This document shows, one piece after another, positions 10,440 to 20,900 of a DNA stretch of 64,000 bases. Every line of letters begins with the position of its first letter. The first letter of the stretch is position 1. Made by a program: the position numbers and the translations under genes. Source of the stretch: Achatina immaculata (Eukaryota > Mollusca > Gastropoda > Stylommatophora > Achatinidae); assembly GCA_009760885.1 (NCBI GenBank), contig CM019703.1, positions 8,770,959 to 8,834,958 on the forward strand, in the 5' to 3' direction. Below the pieces are notes generated by a model. The model was not told the DNA's origin and did no database searches. It saw only the letters and a list, made by a program, of their open reading frames with translations.

Positions 10440-11355
10440 ATGAGCTAGCAAAACCGCCTCTCATCTACCTTAAATGTCTGATTTTCAGGCGCCAGATATT
10501 CGCATTCGCCCCTTCTCCTGTCAGTTTAAACAGTTCTTCCACGAGAAGGCCAGGAGCTGGACTTGACTGCCAGAGGCTATTTGAGATGCACGCCGTTGGA
10601 GTGGAGAGCGAATTCTCCACCCCGCCTCCGGCAATAACAGTCCGTAGAACCAATGATGATAATGATGATGAAAAACCAACCTCTAAGTTGAAGGGAACAT
10701 AATAATAAAATGCATTTAATCAAAAGAGCCATGGATGCAGGAATAAGAAAATAGGTGTAGAATTAATTTCATTACCTATCTTTATTCTTACTAGAAAAAA
10801 AAAGATCGAAAGGATAGCAGCTGGGATGCAAACAGGCATTTGAATAACCTTGATTAGAAACAGATGTTTTAAGTTCGTACCACTCATGGAAGAGTAACGA
10901 AGTTCATGCACTACCACAGTTATTATATTACAATATTTCCGCCTCACTGTTTCAACTATTATCGCTCACCGATCCAGATTTCTAATCACAATTTCTCTAA
11001 TAGTTGGCGAGCGTTGATGGTTAAAGAGACCGTCAGGCCAATCAGATGTCTTGTTTAGATTTTTCACGGATTTTTTAGATTCTTTAGGCAGGTTAGTTTG
11101 AGATGAAAAACACCCAGGGCTTCTTTGTTTGTTACTTAGGCGCTCAGTCTGCCTTGACCATTCCCGGCAATGTTACACAGGTAGAATGTGAAAGGCACAT
11201 TCCCTGTGGTACAACCTCCAAAATTTGGCTTTATATAAGCTAACAACCATCTTGCAGGTACATGTTGAAGATTTTGTACAAGTTCAAAAATCCTTTCTGT
11301 TGTTGGAATGTTTTCTTTTAACCTTTTGTAAAGGTCTGACATGCGTCCGGCCTAG
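10440..11355. other. unassigned DNA
   Basis: No gene or repeat recognised. A small (GAT)n lies at 10652-10670. Confidence 0.3.
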
Positions 11356-11357
11356 TA

Positions 11358-12632
11358 TACGTATGAAATGTGCTTAAAAAAAGAGCAAACTGTTTAAATA
11401 GCGTGCCAATTGGGAGAGAGGGCGCGGTGCGTCTACTGAGCCGTGTTCCGCTATGAGCATTAGTCGTCGAGTACATCCGCTGAAATGAGCACGTGCACGA
11501 GCTGGCCGTCGGATTAGTGGCAAAGCAACAAGGAATGAGCTTGAAAAACAACGTGTGTGTATGTTTGAGTGAGTGCAATTTTACTGGAAACTTGGTAAAA
11601 ATTTTACAGACACATGACAGTTGCTTAATCAAGCATATAGGGAAGACTGTAAGAGCCGAACGCAGTGATTTAAGTGTTTTATACGGGACAGAACGTCATT
11701 GGGTGAAAATCCCAGGCCTGGACGACCTTCCACATCAACAGACGACGATTATGTCGAGAGAGTTCCTGCTATGATTCGTAGAAATAGAAATCGTCGTTTA
11801 ACTGTCCGAGAAGTTGCTGATAAAATTGGACATCGGCATAGGATCTTGCCATCAAGTTTTGATTGAAAAACATCAGATGTATAGCGTGGGTGCTAATTCA
11901 TGCTACATTTGTTGACTGATTACCAGAAAGAGAACCGTGATGAAATAAGTCAGGAACTCCTTGCTAAAGCAAATGGCCATTGAAACTCCATTAAGAGCAT
12001 CATAACATGAGATAAAACGTGTGTTTATGGCGATAATGCTGAAATCAAGATATAATCTTTGCAGTGGGTTTGGAACGGGTCTGCTCGACCCCTCAAATAT
12101 ATAGCACAGATGAATTGGTCAAAGATCAAGGTTTTTTTTTTAAATTGCAAATATGTTGCCACCATGAATTTGTACCACGTGGTGGGATGGTACATAAACA
12201 GATATGTCAGGAAGTTTTAGCGTGTTTGAGGGATGTTTTACATAGGAAGAGACCTGAACTGTGGGAAAATCAGACTGGAATGTTGTACCACGACAGTGCT
12301 CCGGCTCACGCGTCGCTCCTCATCCGCATTTGTCTGGCACAATTTGTCAGACATCCTTTATGCCGCATCCACCTTATTCTCCGGACTTAGCCCGAACAGA
12401 CTTTTTCCTATTTCCCAAACTTAAAGTCATTTTGAAGGACGCACTTAAAAGTTGAGGAGATTCAGGAAAATCACACCATCACAGAAACTCGCGATCAATG
12501 TAAGAAACGTTGGGAACGGCGTATCGCCAGTAGAAGGGATTATTTTGATGGTGACAGTGCTTAAAATGTTGTCCAATGAGCACTTATGTTCTTATAGCAA
12601 AAGTTCGCTCCTTTTTTTTAACACACCTTGTA
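11358..12632 (+). mobile_element. mariner-like DNA transposon, inactive
   Basis: The left end (from 11358: tacgtatgaaatgtgcttaa then aaaagagcaaact) is the imperfect inverse of the right end (agttcgctcc, T-run, aacacaccttgta to 12632). TA dinucleotides flank both ends, as for Tc1/mariner. Length is about 1.28 kb, normal for mariner. The interior is a broken D,D34D transposase. Confidence 0.85.
11493..12570 (+). pseudogene. mariner transposase pseudogene
   Basis: A mariner transposase cuts and pastes its own element at TA sites in the nucleus. Pieces in several frames match the family in order. PRPGRPST is the linker after the first DNA-binding domain (about 11716). RRLTVREVADKIG belongs to the second helix-turn-helix (about 11790-11830). 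The first catalytic Asp is at 12011, just after a stop codon that replaces the Gly of the ITGDETW motif. HDSAPAH at about 12289-12309 carries the second Asp, and PPYSPDL at about 12370-12389 the third. Spacing between the second and third Asp is not a multiple of three, showing a frameshift. Several in-frame stops make it non-functional. The subfamily was not resolved. Confidence 0.85.
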
Positions 12633-12639
12633 TATACAA

Positions 12640-13396
12640 AGACACCTGCCTTACAGAGATAACAATTACAATTAATAATGCCCTAAGAATGAACACGAGA
12701 AACATTCTAGTGCCACAGATGTTAAGTATGCTCAAGAGGTCACACACTAGTGTACCAGGCGCCTGGTATGCTATATTTCTGCCACCAACACAAGTTGCAG
12801 GAGTGGCTATGTTTCGAAGACAAACACGTCTTTGCTGACATCGTGCACACATCTATGAGAGCAAAGTATACTTAATGGTACCACAGTCCTCTTTGAACAA
12901 AGTATTTACGGAAGGATTTGACCTCTCAAATCATTGGCTGGATGCAGTGCCGACCACCCCCCAACCCCTACTTTTTGTGCTGCTCTCGCTGTTTTCCAGT
13001 GAAATCTCGTTGCTTTTCCTTATCTGTGATACTTGGGTCAACATGTATTCTCTCGGACTCCTTTTATTCATTTTTCCTTGTGAGTTTCCCAGTGGTTATC
13101 AGGGGCTTTTACTTTCTGTTCTGTCATGACATGTCTACATAATTTTGATTGCCTTTTTTCCTGTAAGGCTGTAACTAGATTTCGATGTTCTGGAACCTCT
13201 CTAACAATTTCTTCACTTTTTCTTCAGATCATCCAAAGTACAAACTTGTATATGCTGAAACTTTCTTCAAAGTCACATATGTTATTGCCAAAGCAACCTC
13301 ATTTTTATTTTAAAGAAAATGAATAAGCAAGATAAGGTGGTTTTGATTTATACAAAGATCTTAAACATCTACAGCCTGTCGGGCTCAAAACTAGAT
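12640..13396. other. unassigned DNA
   Basis: Nothing recognised; frames of up to 128 codons lack family resemblance. Confidence 0.3.
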
Positions 13397-13404
13397 TGGT
13401 AGTC

Positions 13405-14485
13405 CAGTGGCGGATTACCCTTTACGCTAACCAGGCTTAAGCAGAGGGGGCCCAGAAGAGCAGGGGGCCCTACATCACTGAAAAGGAATGCGGGTATAGA
13501 TTACTGTTTTATGAATTTTGTAACAGGATATAACAAAATTATGTTGACCCATGTACCACAGATAAGGAAAGACCAAGAGATTTCATTGGAAAATAGCGAG
13601 AGCAGCACAAAAAACAGCCTGTAGTGAAGGGGAGCTGCAGGCTTTTCTGGACATTGTGGTTCGTGAAAGTAAAAGTGAAGGTCTCAGCCTGAACAAAAAG
13701 AAGACTGAAGTGGTGGTCATCTCAAAGAAAAGAATACCACCAAAATGTAGCATTACCATCGATGGCACAAATCTGAAACAAGTTGATAGATTCAAGTACT
13801 TAGGAACGATTGTAACAACTGATGGGAAATGTCACAACGAAATAAAAAGGGGACGTGCTCAAGCCAAGTCAGCATTCCAAGACAGTGAGAAACATCTTGT
13901 GCAACAGATCCATATCAATGGAAACAAGATTCCGAGTACTTAAATGTTACATCGAGCCAATTTTGTTTTATGGATGTGAAGCATGGTCTATGAATAAGAA
14001 AGTACAGCGAGAAATGGAGGCCATGGAGATGTGGTTTATAAGAAGAATGTTGAAGGAACCATGGACAGCTAAGAAAACCCAACGAAGCCTTAAGAGAGGC
14101 TAGAGTTAAAAGGCAAATTATAGCAAAGATCAGAGGCAGACAAGCGAGATTGATAGGACATTTCCTGAGAAGATGAAAATTGGAACACACTGTGGCAACT
14201 GGAAAAAACTGAGGAGAAAAGACAGAGGAAGACAGAGAGAGAAGTTATTGGATGGGCTGTCAGTGTGGCTAGGAAGAAAGCCACCGGCGGATCTCATAAT
14301 CAGTATAAAGACAGGGAATTGTGGAGAGAGATGATCGCCTGCTCCACGCGGCATTGCACTTAAATAGATAAAAGGAGACGAACGGCATAGATCGGAAGGG
14401 GCCAGGATACAAGTGGATACATCGGAGGGAGGGGGGCCTATACTAAATTTATCTTATGGCCCAGGTTATGGTTAATTCGTCACTG
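13405..14485. mobile_element. hAT-type element with 8-bp duplication, enclosing a LINE piece
   Basis: The left terminus cagtggcggattaccc and the inverse of the right terminus, cagtgacgaattaacc, are imperfect inverted repeats. They are flanked by an exact 8-bp direct repeat, tggtagtc, at 13397-13404 and 14486-14493, the hAT hallmark. G/C-rich ggggggccc-type boxes lie just inside both ends. No transposase is visible, so it is non-autonomous; its middle is an RTE-like LINE fragment. Confidence 0.85.
13590..14345 (+). mobile_element. RTE-like LINE family C, 3' fragment
   Basis: Lies inside the hAT element. It encodes the segment after the RT catalytic core: KKKTEVVVISKK, a YLGTIVT box, a CYIEPILFYGCEAWS box, FIRRMLKEPWTA and RQARLIGHFLRR, in at least two frames with a break near 13900. 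It ends near WREMIACSTRHCT at about 14345. No catalytic YADD segment remains. Confidence 0.75.
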
Positions 14486-14493
14486 TGGTAGTC

Positions 14494-14550
14494 CATGTCT
14501 GCATGAACTCCATTAGTTTTGGTTTTGCTCCTGTTCAGGTGGGGACGGGA
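14494..14550. other. short spacer
   Basis: Unassigned sequence between the hAT element and a family A fragment. Confidence 0.3.
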
Positions 14551-14660
14551 CAGAGTCAGTCAGTCAGTCAGTCATTTGCATGTCCCTTGCGGAACTTTGC
14601 CTCCCTCTTGTAGGCCTCTCGGTTGTAAGCAAGGTGCCCTGCTACTGATGCTTCGGAACG
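14551..14660 (-). mobile_element. RTE-like LINE family A, very short 3' fragment
   Basis: On the plus strand (CAGT)n tail, catttgcatgtcccttgcgg, then the reverse of the NREAY and AGHLAYN codons. Only the last ~100 bp of the element is present. Confidence 0.8.
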
Positions 14661-15135
14661 GTAGATTATCTTATAACTGATTGTGTACGCAATCAGATCA
14701 CACACACAAGCATTCACATCACTAGACATTACTGCTTCCTTTGTAAACACTTAAAACGCTTTTAAAGAACGCCTTTTCTTTAGCTTTCTTACATCTCTGT
14801 CAACATCCACGGTTCTCCTTTTCCCAGGTAATAAGGAAGGAAATAAAAACCCTAACGAGGTTCATACCTGGAACCGACAAAGGGCCAGGAACTGGGCAAG
14901 CGGGCCCGTCTCACATTCTGACATTTATGTCTCAGTTTTCGTTCTAACCCAGTCACTCAGCGTCAGTTTAGTACTAACATCAGGCCTTCTCCGCGGCCGG
15001 GGGGGGGGGGGGGGCTTCCCCTGTTTTAAGGAAGGGGCTGGATTGCTTCTGGTTGGCGGAGTGGGGTGGGGGTTGGGAGGGGATGGAGCTCGTAATGGAC
15101 AGTCGCGGAAAGGCAAAGTAAAAACCGAAAGCTGG
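14661..15135. other. unassigned DNA with G-run
   Basis: The ggaactgggcaagcgggccc box (about 14889) resembles gaattgggcacgcaggcctg at 15360, suggesting an unnamed dispersed repeat. A G-run occupies 15001-15014. Confidence 0.3.
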
Positions 15136-15139
15136 GCAT

Positions 15140-15520
15140 GGAGGGCGTAGAGAGGAGAGAGAGAGAAGGAGAGAGGGTGAGAGAGAAGGAGAGAAAGCGA
15201 GAGAGAGAGGAGAGTAATCGAGAAGGAGAGAGAGATCGAGAGAGAAGGAGAGAGATCGAGAGAGAGAAGGAGAGAAAGAGAGAGAGAAGGAGAGAAAAAG
15301 AGAGAGAGAGAAGGAATGAATAATGAATGAATGAATAATCTTTATTTTTCAAGGGTAAAGAATTGGGCACGCAGGCCTGTCCTCCAAGGAGAGAGAGCGA
15401 GAGAGAGAGAAGGAGAGAAAGAGCGAGAGAGAGAGAGATCGAGAGAGAGAATGAGGGAGATCGAGAGAGAGAGAGAGAAAGAGAGAAAGAGAGAAAGAGA
15501 GAGAGAGAGAGAGATGAGAA
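15140..15520. repeat. GA-rich simple repeat
   Basis: Irregular (GA)n/(GAGAAG)n with an insert at about 15315-15390 that holds (GAAT)n and caagggtaaagaattgggca. The Arg/Glu- or Ser/Leu-rich frames here are artefacts. Confidence 0.9.
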
Positions 15521-16129
15521 ATAGTTTTGCACCGACTTACAAAACATCTCTTAAAGACCCTGACTAACATTGCACACATTAAAAGCAATACTAAACATGA
15601 ACTGAAAACTACTACTACTGAGAAATAAGGCACAATGAAGTGTTTTTAAAAAAGTAAAAAAAAAAAATTACGAATACATATTAGCCCATATTACATACAA
15701 AGCTTCCATACATAATTGCAGCCTCAAATAGCTGAACATACTTTAAAAAATAAAAGAATGAAGATTGTAACGTATTTGTTCTTTAAAACTTTCGTTCTAT
15801 CATCAGTTACTGTCTCAGGCAGAGTCTGGGTCGTGGAGCTTAGTTACACATTTACATTTCATCCCCTGACTGCACTGTATAATCCAGTGTCACTCGCCGT
15901 GCAAACAGATATTTCCCAGTCTTCATAGGGTGATATTTCTCAGTAAAGTGTGCCAGAGTACCTTTCTTCCCCCCCCCCTCCCTTGTATTTACATCTCCGC
16001 ATACTGGATGGCGACGCCTGTGTGAAATTTAGAACTAAATGCCGTGAACCCGATTAACCGTTTCGCTGTTATTTTCGGCCAACCTTAGCCTTTCTGAGAT
16101 CTGAGATAAAGTATGGCAAAGTGACTTGT
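15521..16129. other. unassigned DNA
   Basis: Nothing recognised; short A-runs and a C-run at 15970. Confidence 0.3.
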
Positions 16130-16275
16130 GAGAAACCTATTTTGTGTCAAGATGTTATGGGAAACTTTTGTGTCAAGATGTTGTGGGAAAACCCAGTTTG
16201 TGTCAAAATGTTATAGGTGAACCCACTTTGTGTCAAGACGTTATGGAAAACCCAGTTTGTGCCAAGATGTTGTGG
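16130..16275. repeat. ~29-30-bp tandem repeat
   Basis: About five copies of tttgtgtcaagatgttatgg with gaaaaccca spacers. Confidence 0.85.
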
Positions 16276-16377
16276 GACTCGCAGGACCGGTATCAAAATC
16301 CCAGCTTTTTTATTATTTACCTGGAGTGGCAGTTCATCACTAAATTGTTTGTTAATAACAATAAATGAGTGAAGTAC

Positions 16378-16470
16378 AGGTAGTGAGGAATTTAAGCAAT
16401 TTATGAGGGAGTACAGGTAGTGAAGGATTAAAGCAATTTATGAGGGAGTACAGGTAATGAGGGATTAATC
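16378..16470. repeat. ~37-bp tandem repeat
   Basis: Two and a half copies of gagggagtacaggtagtgag and aattaaagcaatttat. Confidence 0.8.
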
Positions 16471-16739
16471 ACCACTCGAGCCCCTAGAATCAACTTAGTA
16501 AGGCCCCCCTCCCGGGCCCCTCCGACCTATACCACCCGTCTCTTGATATATAGCCAGACTCCCCTCTTTTTGTGATCTCTAATATTACTATGTGACTTTG
16601 TACTACACAGACCAACTTTGTACTACACAGACCAAACACAGCTGATACGTCACTGCTTTTTGGGCAACATAAGACGCTAATGGAGCATTACAAATTATAA
16701 ATTACTGTCATATGAAACAAAAAAGTTGTATTTGTGAAG

Positions 16740-16826
16740 GTTTTTTTTTTCTTGATCAAGGGCCTCCTTCTACTCTTCCAGGCCCTAGGCTTTAGACTGT
16801 TCGACTTAAAGGCTAATTTGCCGCTG
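16740..16826. mobile_element. hAT-family end
   Basis: ggctaatttgccgctg at 16811-16826 is close to the inverse of the 13405 element terminus, with a similar G/C-rich interior (aggccctaggctttagac). The opposite end was not found. Confidence 0.4.
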
Positions 16827-17357
16827 AGTTCGAAGTGCTAAATGTTTCGGTATCTGTATGTGCTTATGTGATGGCAAAATCTACGTTGTGAAAACTCTGT
16901 TGCTTACGAAAAGCAAGTTCAGACAAAGTAACAACGCCGTATATGACAGTGGTGTAACTTATGTTCACTGATACGTGTATGAACAAGGCGGGGAAGACCG
17001 TTACGTATTTTGTGTGTGCGTTTATCGGAAGCACTTTATATGTAAGGTCTGTGTGGACAAATACCTTTAATGTGTTGTGATGTGGTAGAGGAGGGTGCTT
17101 TTTTCTAGTGCGGGAATGTGTACTAAGCTCATGAAGTTTGTCTGTGTGTACGTCGTGCATTGCTTTTCGGTATTGTGTGTGTGGTCACATGAACATAGGA
17201 CAGACAACCAGTCAAGTACTTCTGTCTGTATGTATGCGGCTGTAACTGTTTTCAGTGTAAAGACGAATATTAGCAGAAACTCGCGGTTTTATTTTCGTAA
17301 ATTTTCATTTACAGCCACGATTTTCCTTTGTTCTATTGCTCAAAAGCATACAAAAAT
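16827..17357. other. unassigned DNA
   Basis: Nothing recognised; no sustained ORF with family resemblance. Confidence 0.3.
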
Positions 17358-17359
17358 AG

Positions 17360-17925
17360 AAATCTTCTTCTTCTTCTTCTTCTTCTTTCCGGTCAATAAA
17401 GGCTCATTGCTGCAAATAAAGCTCGCCTCCATTCCTCTCTATTTCTAATCTGCTCTCTCCAGTTGGTGACACCAATTTCCTGTACTTCCTATCATATGTT
17501 GTCTTTCCATATCTATCTTGGTCTACCCCTCCTTCTTGTGTCCTTCATCTCTTGTGCATACATCATTCTAGATGACCCAACTAGCGTAATCTGTTCCATT
17601 TAAAGACGTGTATAATCCACTGTAAACTGGATAAGCTGTTAAATTCAATGTTCTTTCCAATTTTTCATTTCACTATTGGTATCATTTATGGGCCCAAAGA
17701 TTCTTATTAGGATCTTGTTATCAAAGATCTGTAGTTGTTTTTCATCTTTCTTTGTTGTAAATCCACGTTTCTGATCCATACATGACGGCTGGTCTTATTA
17801 TAGTTGTGCAGATTGTTATCTTGATGTTTTGGGACAGGATTTTAGATTTTAACAGGTGTTGCAAGGTAAGCTATATTTTATTCCCTACCTGTACTCTGCT
17901 TCTAATGAATACAAATAATAGTAAG
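17360..17925 (-). mobile_element. degenerate LINE family F with (GAA)n tail
   Basis: The plus strand starts with (TTC)n at 17362-17386, the inverse of a (GAA)n tail. Reading the minus strand, VMYGSETWIYNK is recognisable (about 17770-17805), the box that follows the RT core in RTE-like LINEs; a basic GRPR segment is implied near 17520. Many stops; 5' truncated. Confidence 0.6.
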
Positions 17926-17935
17926 TAATATAACA

Positions 17936-18916
17936 GTGTATCTAGACCTACAAGCAGCAGTAAGAATAAATGGTGAAACAACTTGGTTTGACATAAAACA
18001 AGGGGTCCGTCAGGGGTGCATATTGTCACCCTACTTATTTAACTTGTATACTGAAAATATAATGAGGAATGTTGGAGAAGATGTAGACAAAGAATATTAC
18101 AATGCCATAACAATTGGAGGTTATGAAATACCAGAGATTAGATATGCTGATGACACAGTGTTACTATCCACAACACAAAAAGGAATGGAAAAACTAATTA
18201 TGTCAGTCCGTAAGAACAGCGAAGAGCAGAACCTCTATCTTAATGCGAAGAAAACTAAATTGATGACAACTGACAAAACAAACAAGGCAGCTGAAATATG
18301 TATCAGTGAGGAAAAATTGGAAGAAGTGGAGAGTTTTGAATATCTTGGATCACAACTAACTAATAATGGAGATACAATGAGGGAAATTAAAAGGAGGACA
18401 TCTGTTCCTCTTCAGAAAGTAAAACAAATAAAGAATCTGTGGAGAGGAGCAGACAGAACTACAAAAATAAGATTTTTAAGGTCATGCATCTTTCCCATAA
18501 CAACATATGCCTGTGAGACGTGGACACTTAACAAAACAGCTGAGAAACACATAAATGCCTTTGAACGTAAATGCTACAGAAGAGTTCTCCAAATATCGTG
18601 GACACAAAAAAGAACAAATATATCTATACTACAAGAGCTTTATATTGAAGAAGGCTGGCTAGTAAAGAGGATTAAAGAGAGAAAACTTAAATGTTTTGGA
18701 CACATTAAACGTCATGATAATTTAGAGAAGACCATATTGGAAGGATACATAACGGGAAAAAGAAAAAGAGGAAGACCAAAACGAAGATGGCTGCAAGAAA
18801 TCGTTGACGATCTGCAAATGGACGCAGCAGCAGCAGGCCATCTTGCTCACAACCGAGAGGCCTACATGAGTGTTGTTTGGGAGGCAAAGTTCCGCAAGGA
18901 ACATGCAAATGAATGA
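17936..18916 (+). CDS. C-terminal half of RTE-like reverse transcriptase
   Basis: This encodes 326 residues of a LINE polyprotein that would copy its own RNA into nicked genomic DNA. The window starts in the palm: KQGVRQGCILSPYLFNLY, then IRYADDTVLL with the catalytic YADD at 18143-18154. After the palm come the YLGSQLTNNG box, the SCIFPITTYACETWTLN box, FERKCYRRVLQISW, HIKRHDN and the basic KRKRGRPKRRWLQ stretch, ending in AKFRKEHANE. The endonuclease and the first RT motifs are missing through 5' truncation, and the first codons overlap the duplicated target, so the ATG is not a native start. No internal stops, so the insertion is young. I favour the RTE group on motif style; the clade needs a tree. 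Confidence 0.85.
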   Translation: MYLDLQAAVRINGETTWFDIKQGVRQGCILSPYLFNLYTENIMRNVGEDVDKEYYNAITIGGYEIPEIRYADDTVLLSTTQKGMEKLIMSVRKNSEEQNLYLNAKKTKLMTTDKTNKAAEICISEEKLEEVESFEYLGSQLTNNGDTMREIKRRTSVPLQKVKQIKNLWRGADRTTKIRFLRSCIFPITTYACETWTLNKTAEKHINAFERKCYRRVLQISWTQKRTNISILQELYIEEGWLVKRIKERKLKCFGHIKRHDNLEKTILEGYITGKRKRGRPKRRWLQEIVDDLQMDAAAAGHLAHNREAYMSVVWEAKFRKEHANE

Positions 18917-18919
18917 ATG
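17938..18919 (+). mobile_element. RTE-like LINE family A, best copy
   Basis: A 5'-truncated insertion of 982 bp flanked by an exact 11-bp direct repeat, aatataacagt (17927-17937 and 18920-18930). Its 3' end after the stop is gaatgaatga, a variant of the tgactgac tail seen in other copies. Confidence 0.9.
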
Positions 18920-18943
18920 AATATAACAGTAGTAAATTAACAG

Positions 18944-19022
18944 TCAGTCAGTCATTTGCATGTCCCTTGCCGAACTTTGCCACCCTAACAGCTCTCGGTT
19001 GTAAGTAAGATGCCTTGCTGCA
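18944..19022 (-). mobile_element. family A LINE, 79-bp micro-copy
   Basis: Only the last ~80 bp of family A, flanked by a 12-bp near-exact repeat (gtaaattaacag at 18932-18943; gtaagttaacag at 19023-19034). Confidence 0.85.
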
Positions 19023-19034
19023 GTAAGTTAACAG

Positions 19035-19497
19035 ACCTAACATAAAGATTCAAAAAAGGGTTGAGGACATGTATTATTATTTTTATATAATGTAATGAAG
19101 CCACGCAAATGAAATGGTTCTTCGTTTAAGACTTGTTCTTACAACTGTCTGAGTTAGGCTATCAAAGTTCCTGATCTTACAAGAGGCAAGCTGTGCCTCA
19201 TAAATAATTCAACAATGTCGAAATGAGGAGAATTCACAAAAATATGATCACGAGAGAAAAACCGACACAGACTCGGTCCATTAATTTCTTGAGTGGTATA
19301 AGATAAATGTGTAGTGACAAGGTATTGAAACGGTGAGTTTTTAATGGGTCAAAGTTTGCACATAGTAACAGATTCAGAAAGAGAGGTCTAACTGTTGTAG
19401 AGAATACGCTAGCTACATACATCTGTAACGTGATAGATAGACTTGAGATAGGCAGAGGTCCATGGTGCAGTTTTACGAAGAAAGGAAGGAAAGAAAT
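19035..19497. other. unassigned DNA
   Basis: Nothing recognised. Confidence 0.3.
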
Positions 19498-19509
19498 TTA
19501 GCAATAGGG

Positions 19510-19611
19510 TCAGTCAGTCATTTGCATGTCCCTTGTGGAACTTTGCCACCCTAACAGCTCTCTTTTAGGCCTCTCGGTTGTGAGCAAGATGCCCTGCTGC
19601 TGATGCGTCCA
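19510..19611 (-). mobile_element. family A LINE, 102-bp micro-copy
   Basis: The last ~100 bp of family A with ttagcaataggg at 19498-19509 and ttagcagtaggg at 19612-19623 as a near-exact 12-bp flanking repeat. Confidence 0.85.
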
Positions 19612-19623
19612 TTAGCAGTAGGG

Positions 19624-20435
19624 AGCAGGAACAATATGTCATCAAAGCCAAGGAAGTGTTCATAAATTCTGAGTTTAAAAATAGATAGACAGACACACAG
19701 ACAGACAGATCCGTCTAACATTTTTCCCCTTCATATGTCATCTCTAAATATTCATTCAACGTCAGTTTAGTATTAGTACACTGTATTATGTAAATATTAA
19801 AAAAAAAGAACAAGGACGAAATGATCCATATATTCAATGACATAAATAAAATACACGATAGAGTTATTTATATTTCTCATAGATAAAGAAACTTATTTCA
19901 CACAGTATAACTATGTGAGCTACGCTGTTAGCAGGAATGATGGCCAAGATTACAAGGCTCTGAGAAAAGCACATGTCCGAAGGAATAACGTATTCAGAAT
20001 CAAGAAAGCGTTTAAAAATTTGAATTGAAAGGATAGCTAAATAATTGTCAGTCTAGAAGTCTAGTCATTTCAATTTCTTCTAGCTATTTTCTACCAAAAT
20101 CTTTCATCAGATTTATTATGGCAGAGTACAGAAGTTAACTCAGTAGTGTAAGAGTTAATTTGAAGATAGTCTTCAGTGTGTGTCTGTCAGTTAATGGGCT
20201 AGTAGCTCTTTGTATGGGAAGTAAGTCAGTTATTTGTAAGATATGGAATTAGAATGAAGATTAACTGATGGTCTTATTGATTAATTGATACTGTACACGA
20301 TTAATTAGATGGTGAAAGGACCACTCACTTTGTTCCTAGCGAAGTCTCTCAGATTAAAAGCAATTGAAGAGATTTCTTACTTTATAAAGCTGATCCTCGA
20401 TTACAATGGTTCAACTTACGATATTTACACTTTGC
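19624..20435. other. unassigned DNA
   Basis: A short (GACA)n lies at 19684-19709; otherwise nothing recognised. Confidence 0.3.
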
Positions 20436-20439
20436 GATG

Positions 20440-20900
20440 GTGCAAAAATAAAAATTTTAAGGGCATGCATCTTTCCCATAGCAACATATGCTTGTGAGAC
20501 CTGGACACTTAACATAGCAGCTGAGAAACACATCAATGCCTTTGAATATAGATGCTATAGAAGAGTTCTTCAAATATCATGGTCACAAAAAAGAACAAAT
20601 ATATCCATTCTACAAGAATTTAATACTGAAGGAAGTTGGCTAGTAAAGAAGATTAAACAGAGAAAACGTAAGTATTTCAGACATGTTAAACGTCATGATA
20701 ATTTAGAGAATATTGTCTTGGAAGGGTACATAATGGAAAAAAGAAAGAGAGGAAGACCAAGGCGAAGATGGCTGCAAGGCATCGTTGATGATCTGTGAAT
20801 GGATACATCAGCATCAGGGCATCTTGCTTACAACCTAAAGGCCTACAGGAGAGCTGTTAGGGAGGCAAAGTTCCGCAAGGGACATGCAAATGACTGACCG
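20440..20900 (+). mobile_element. RTE-like LINE family A, 3' fragment
   Basis: Starts within the RACIFPIATYACETWTLN box and runs through FEYRCYRRVLQISW and KRKRGRPRRRWLQ. A TGA at about 20796 interrupts the frame before the AGHLAYN segment. The tail is tgactgaccgactg. Confidence 0.85.
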
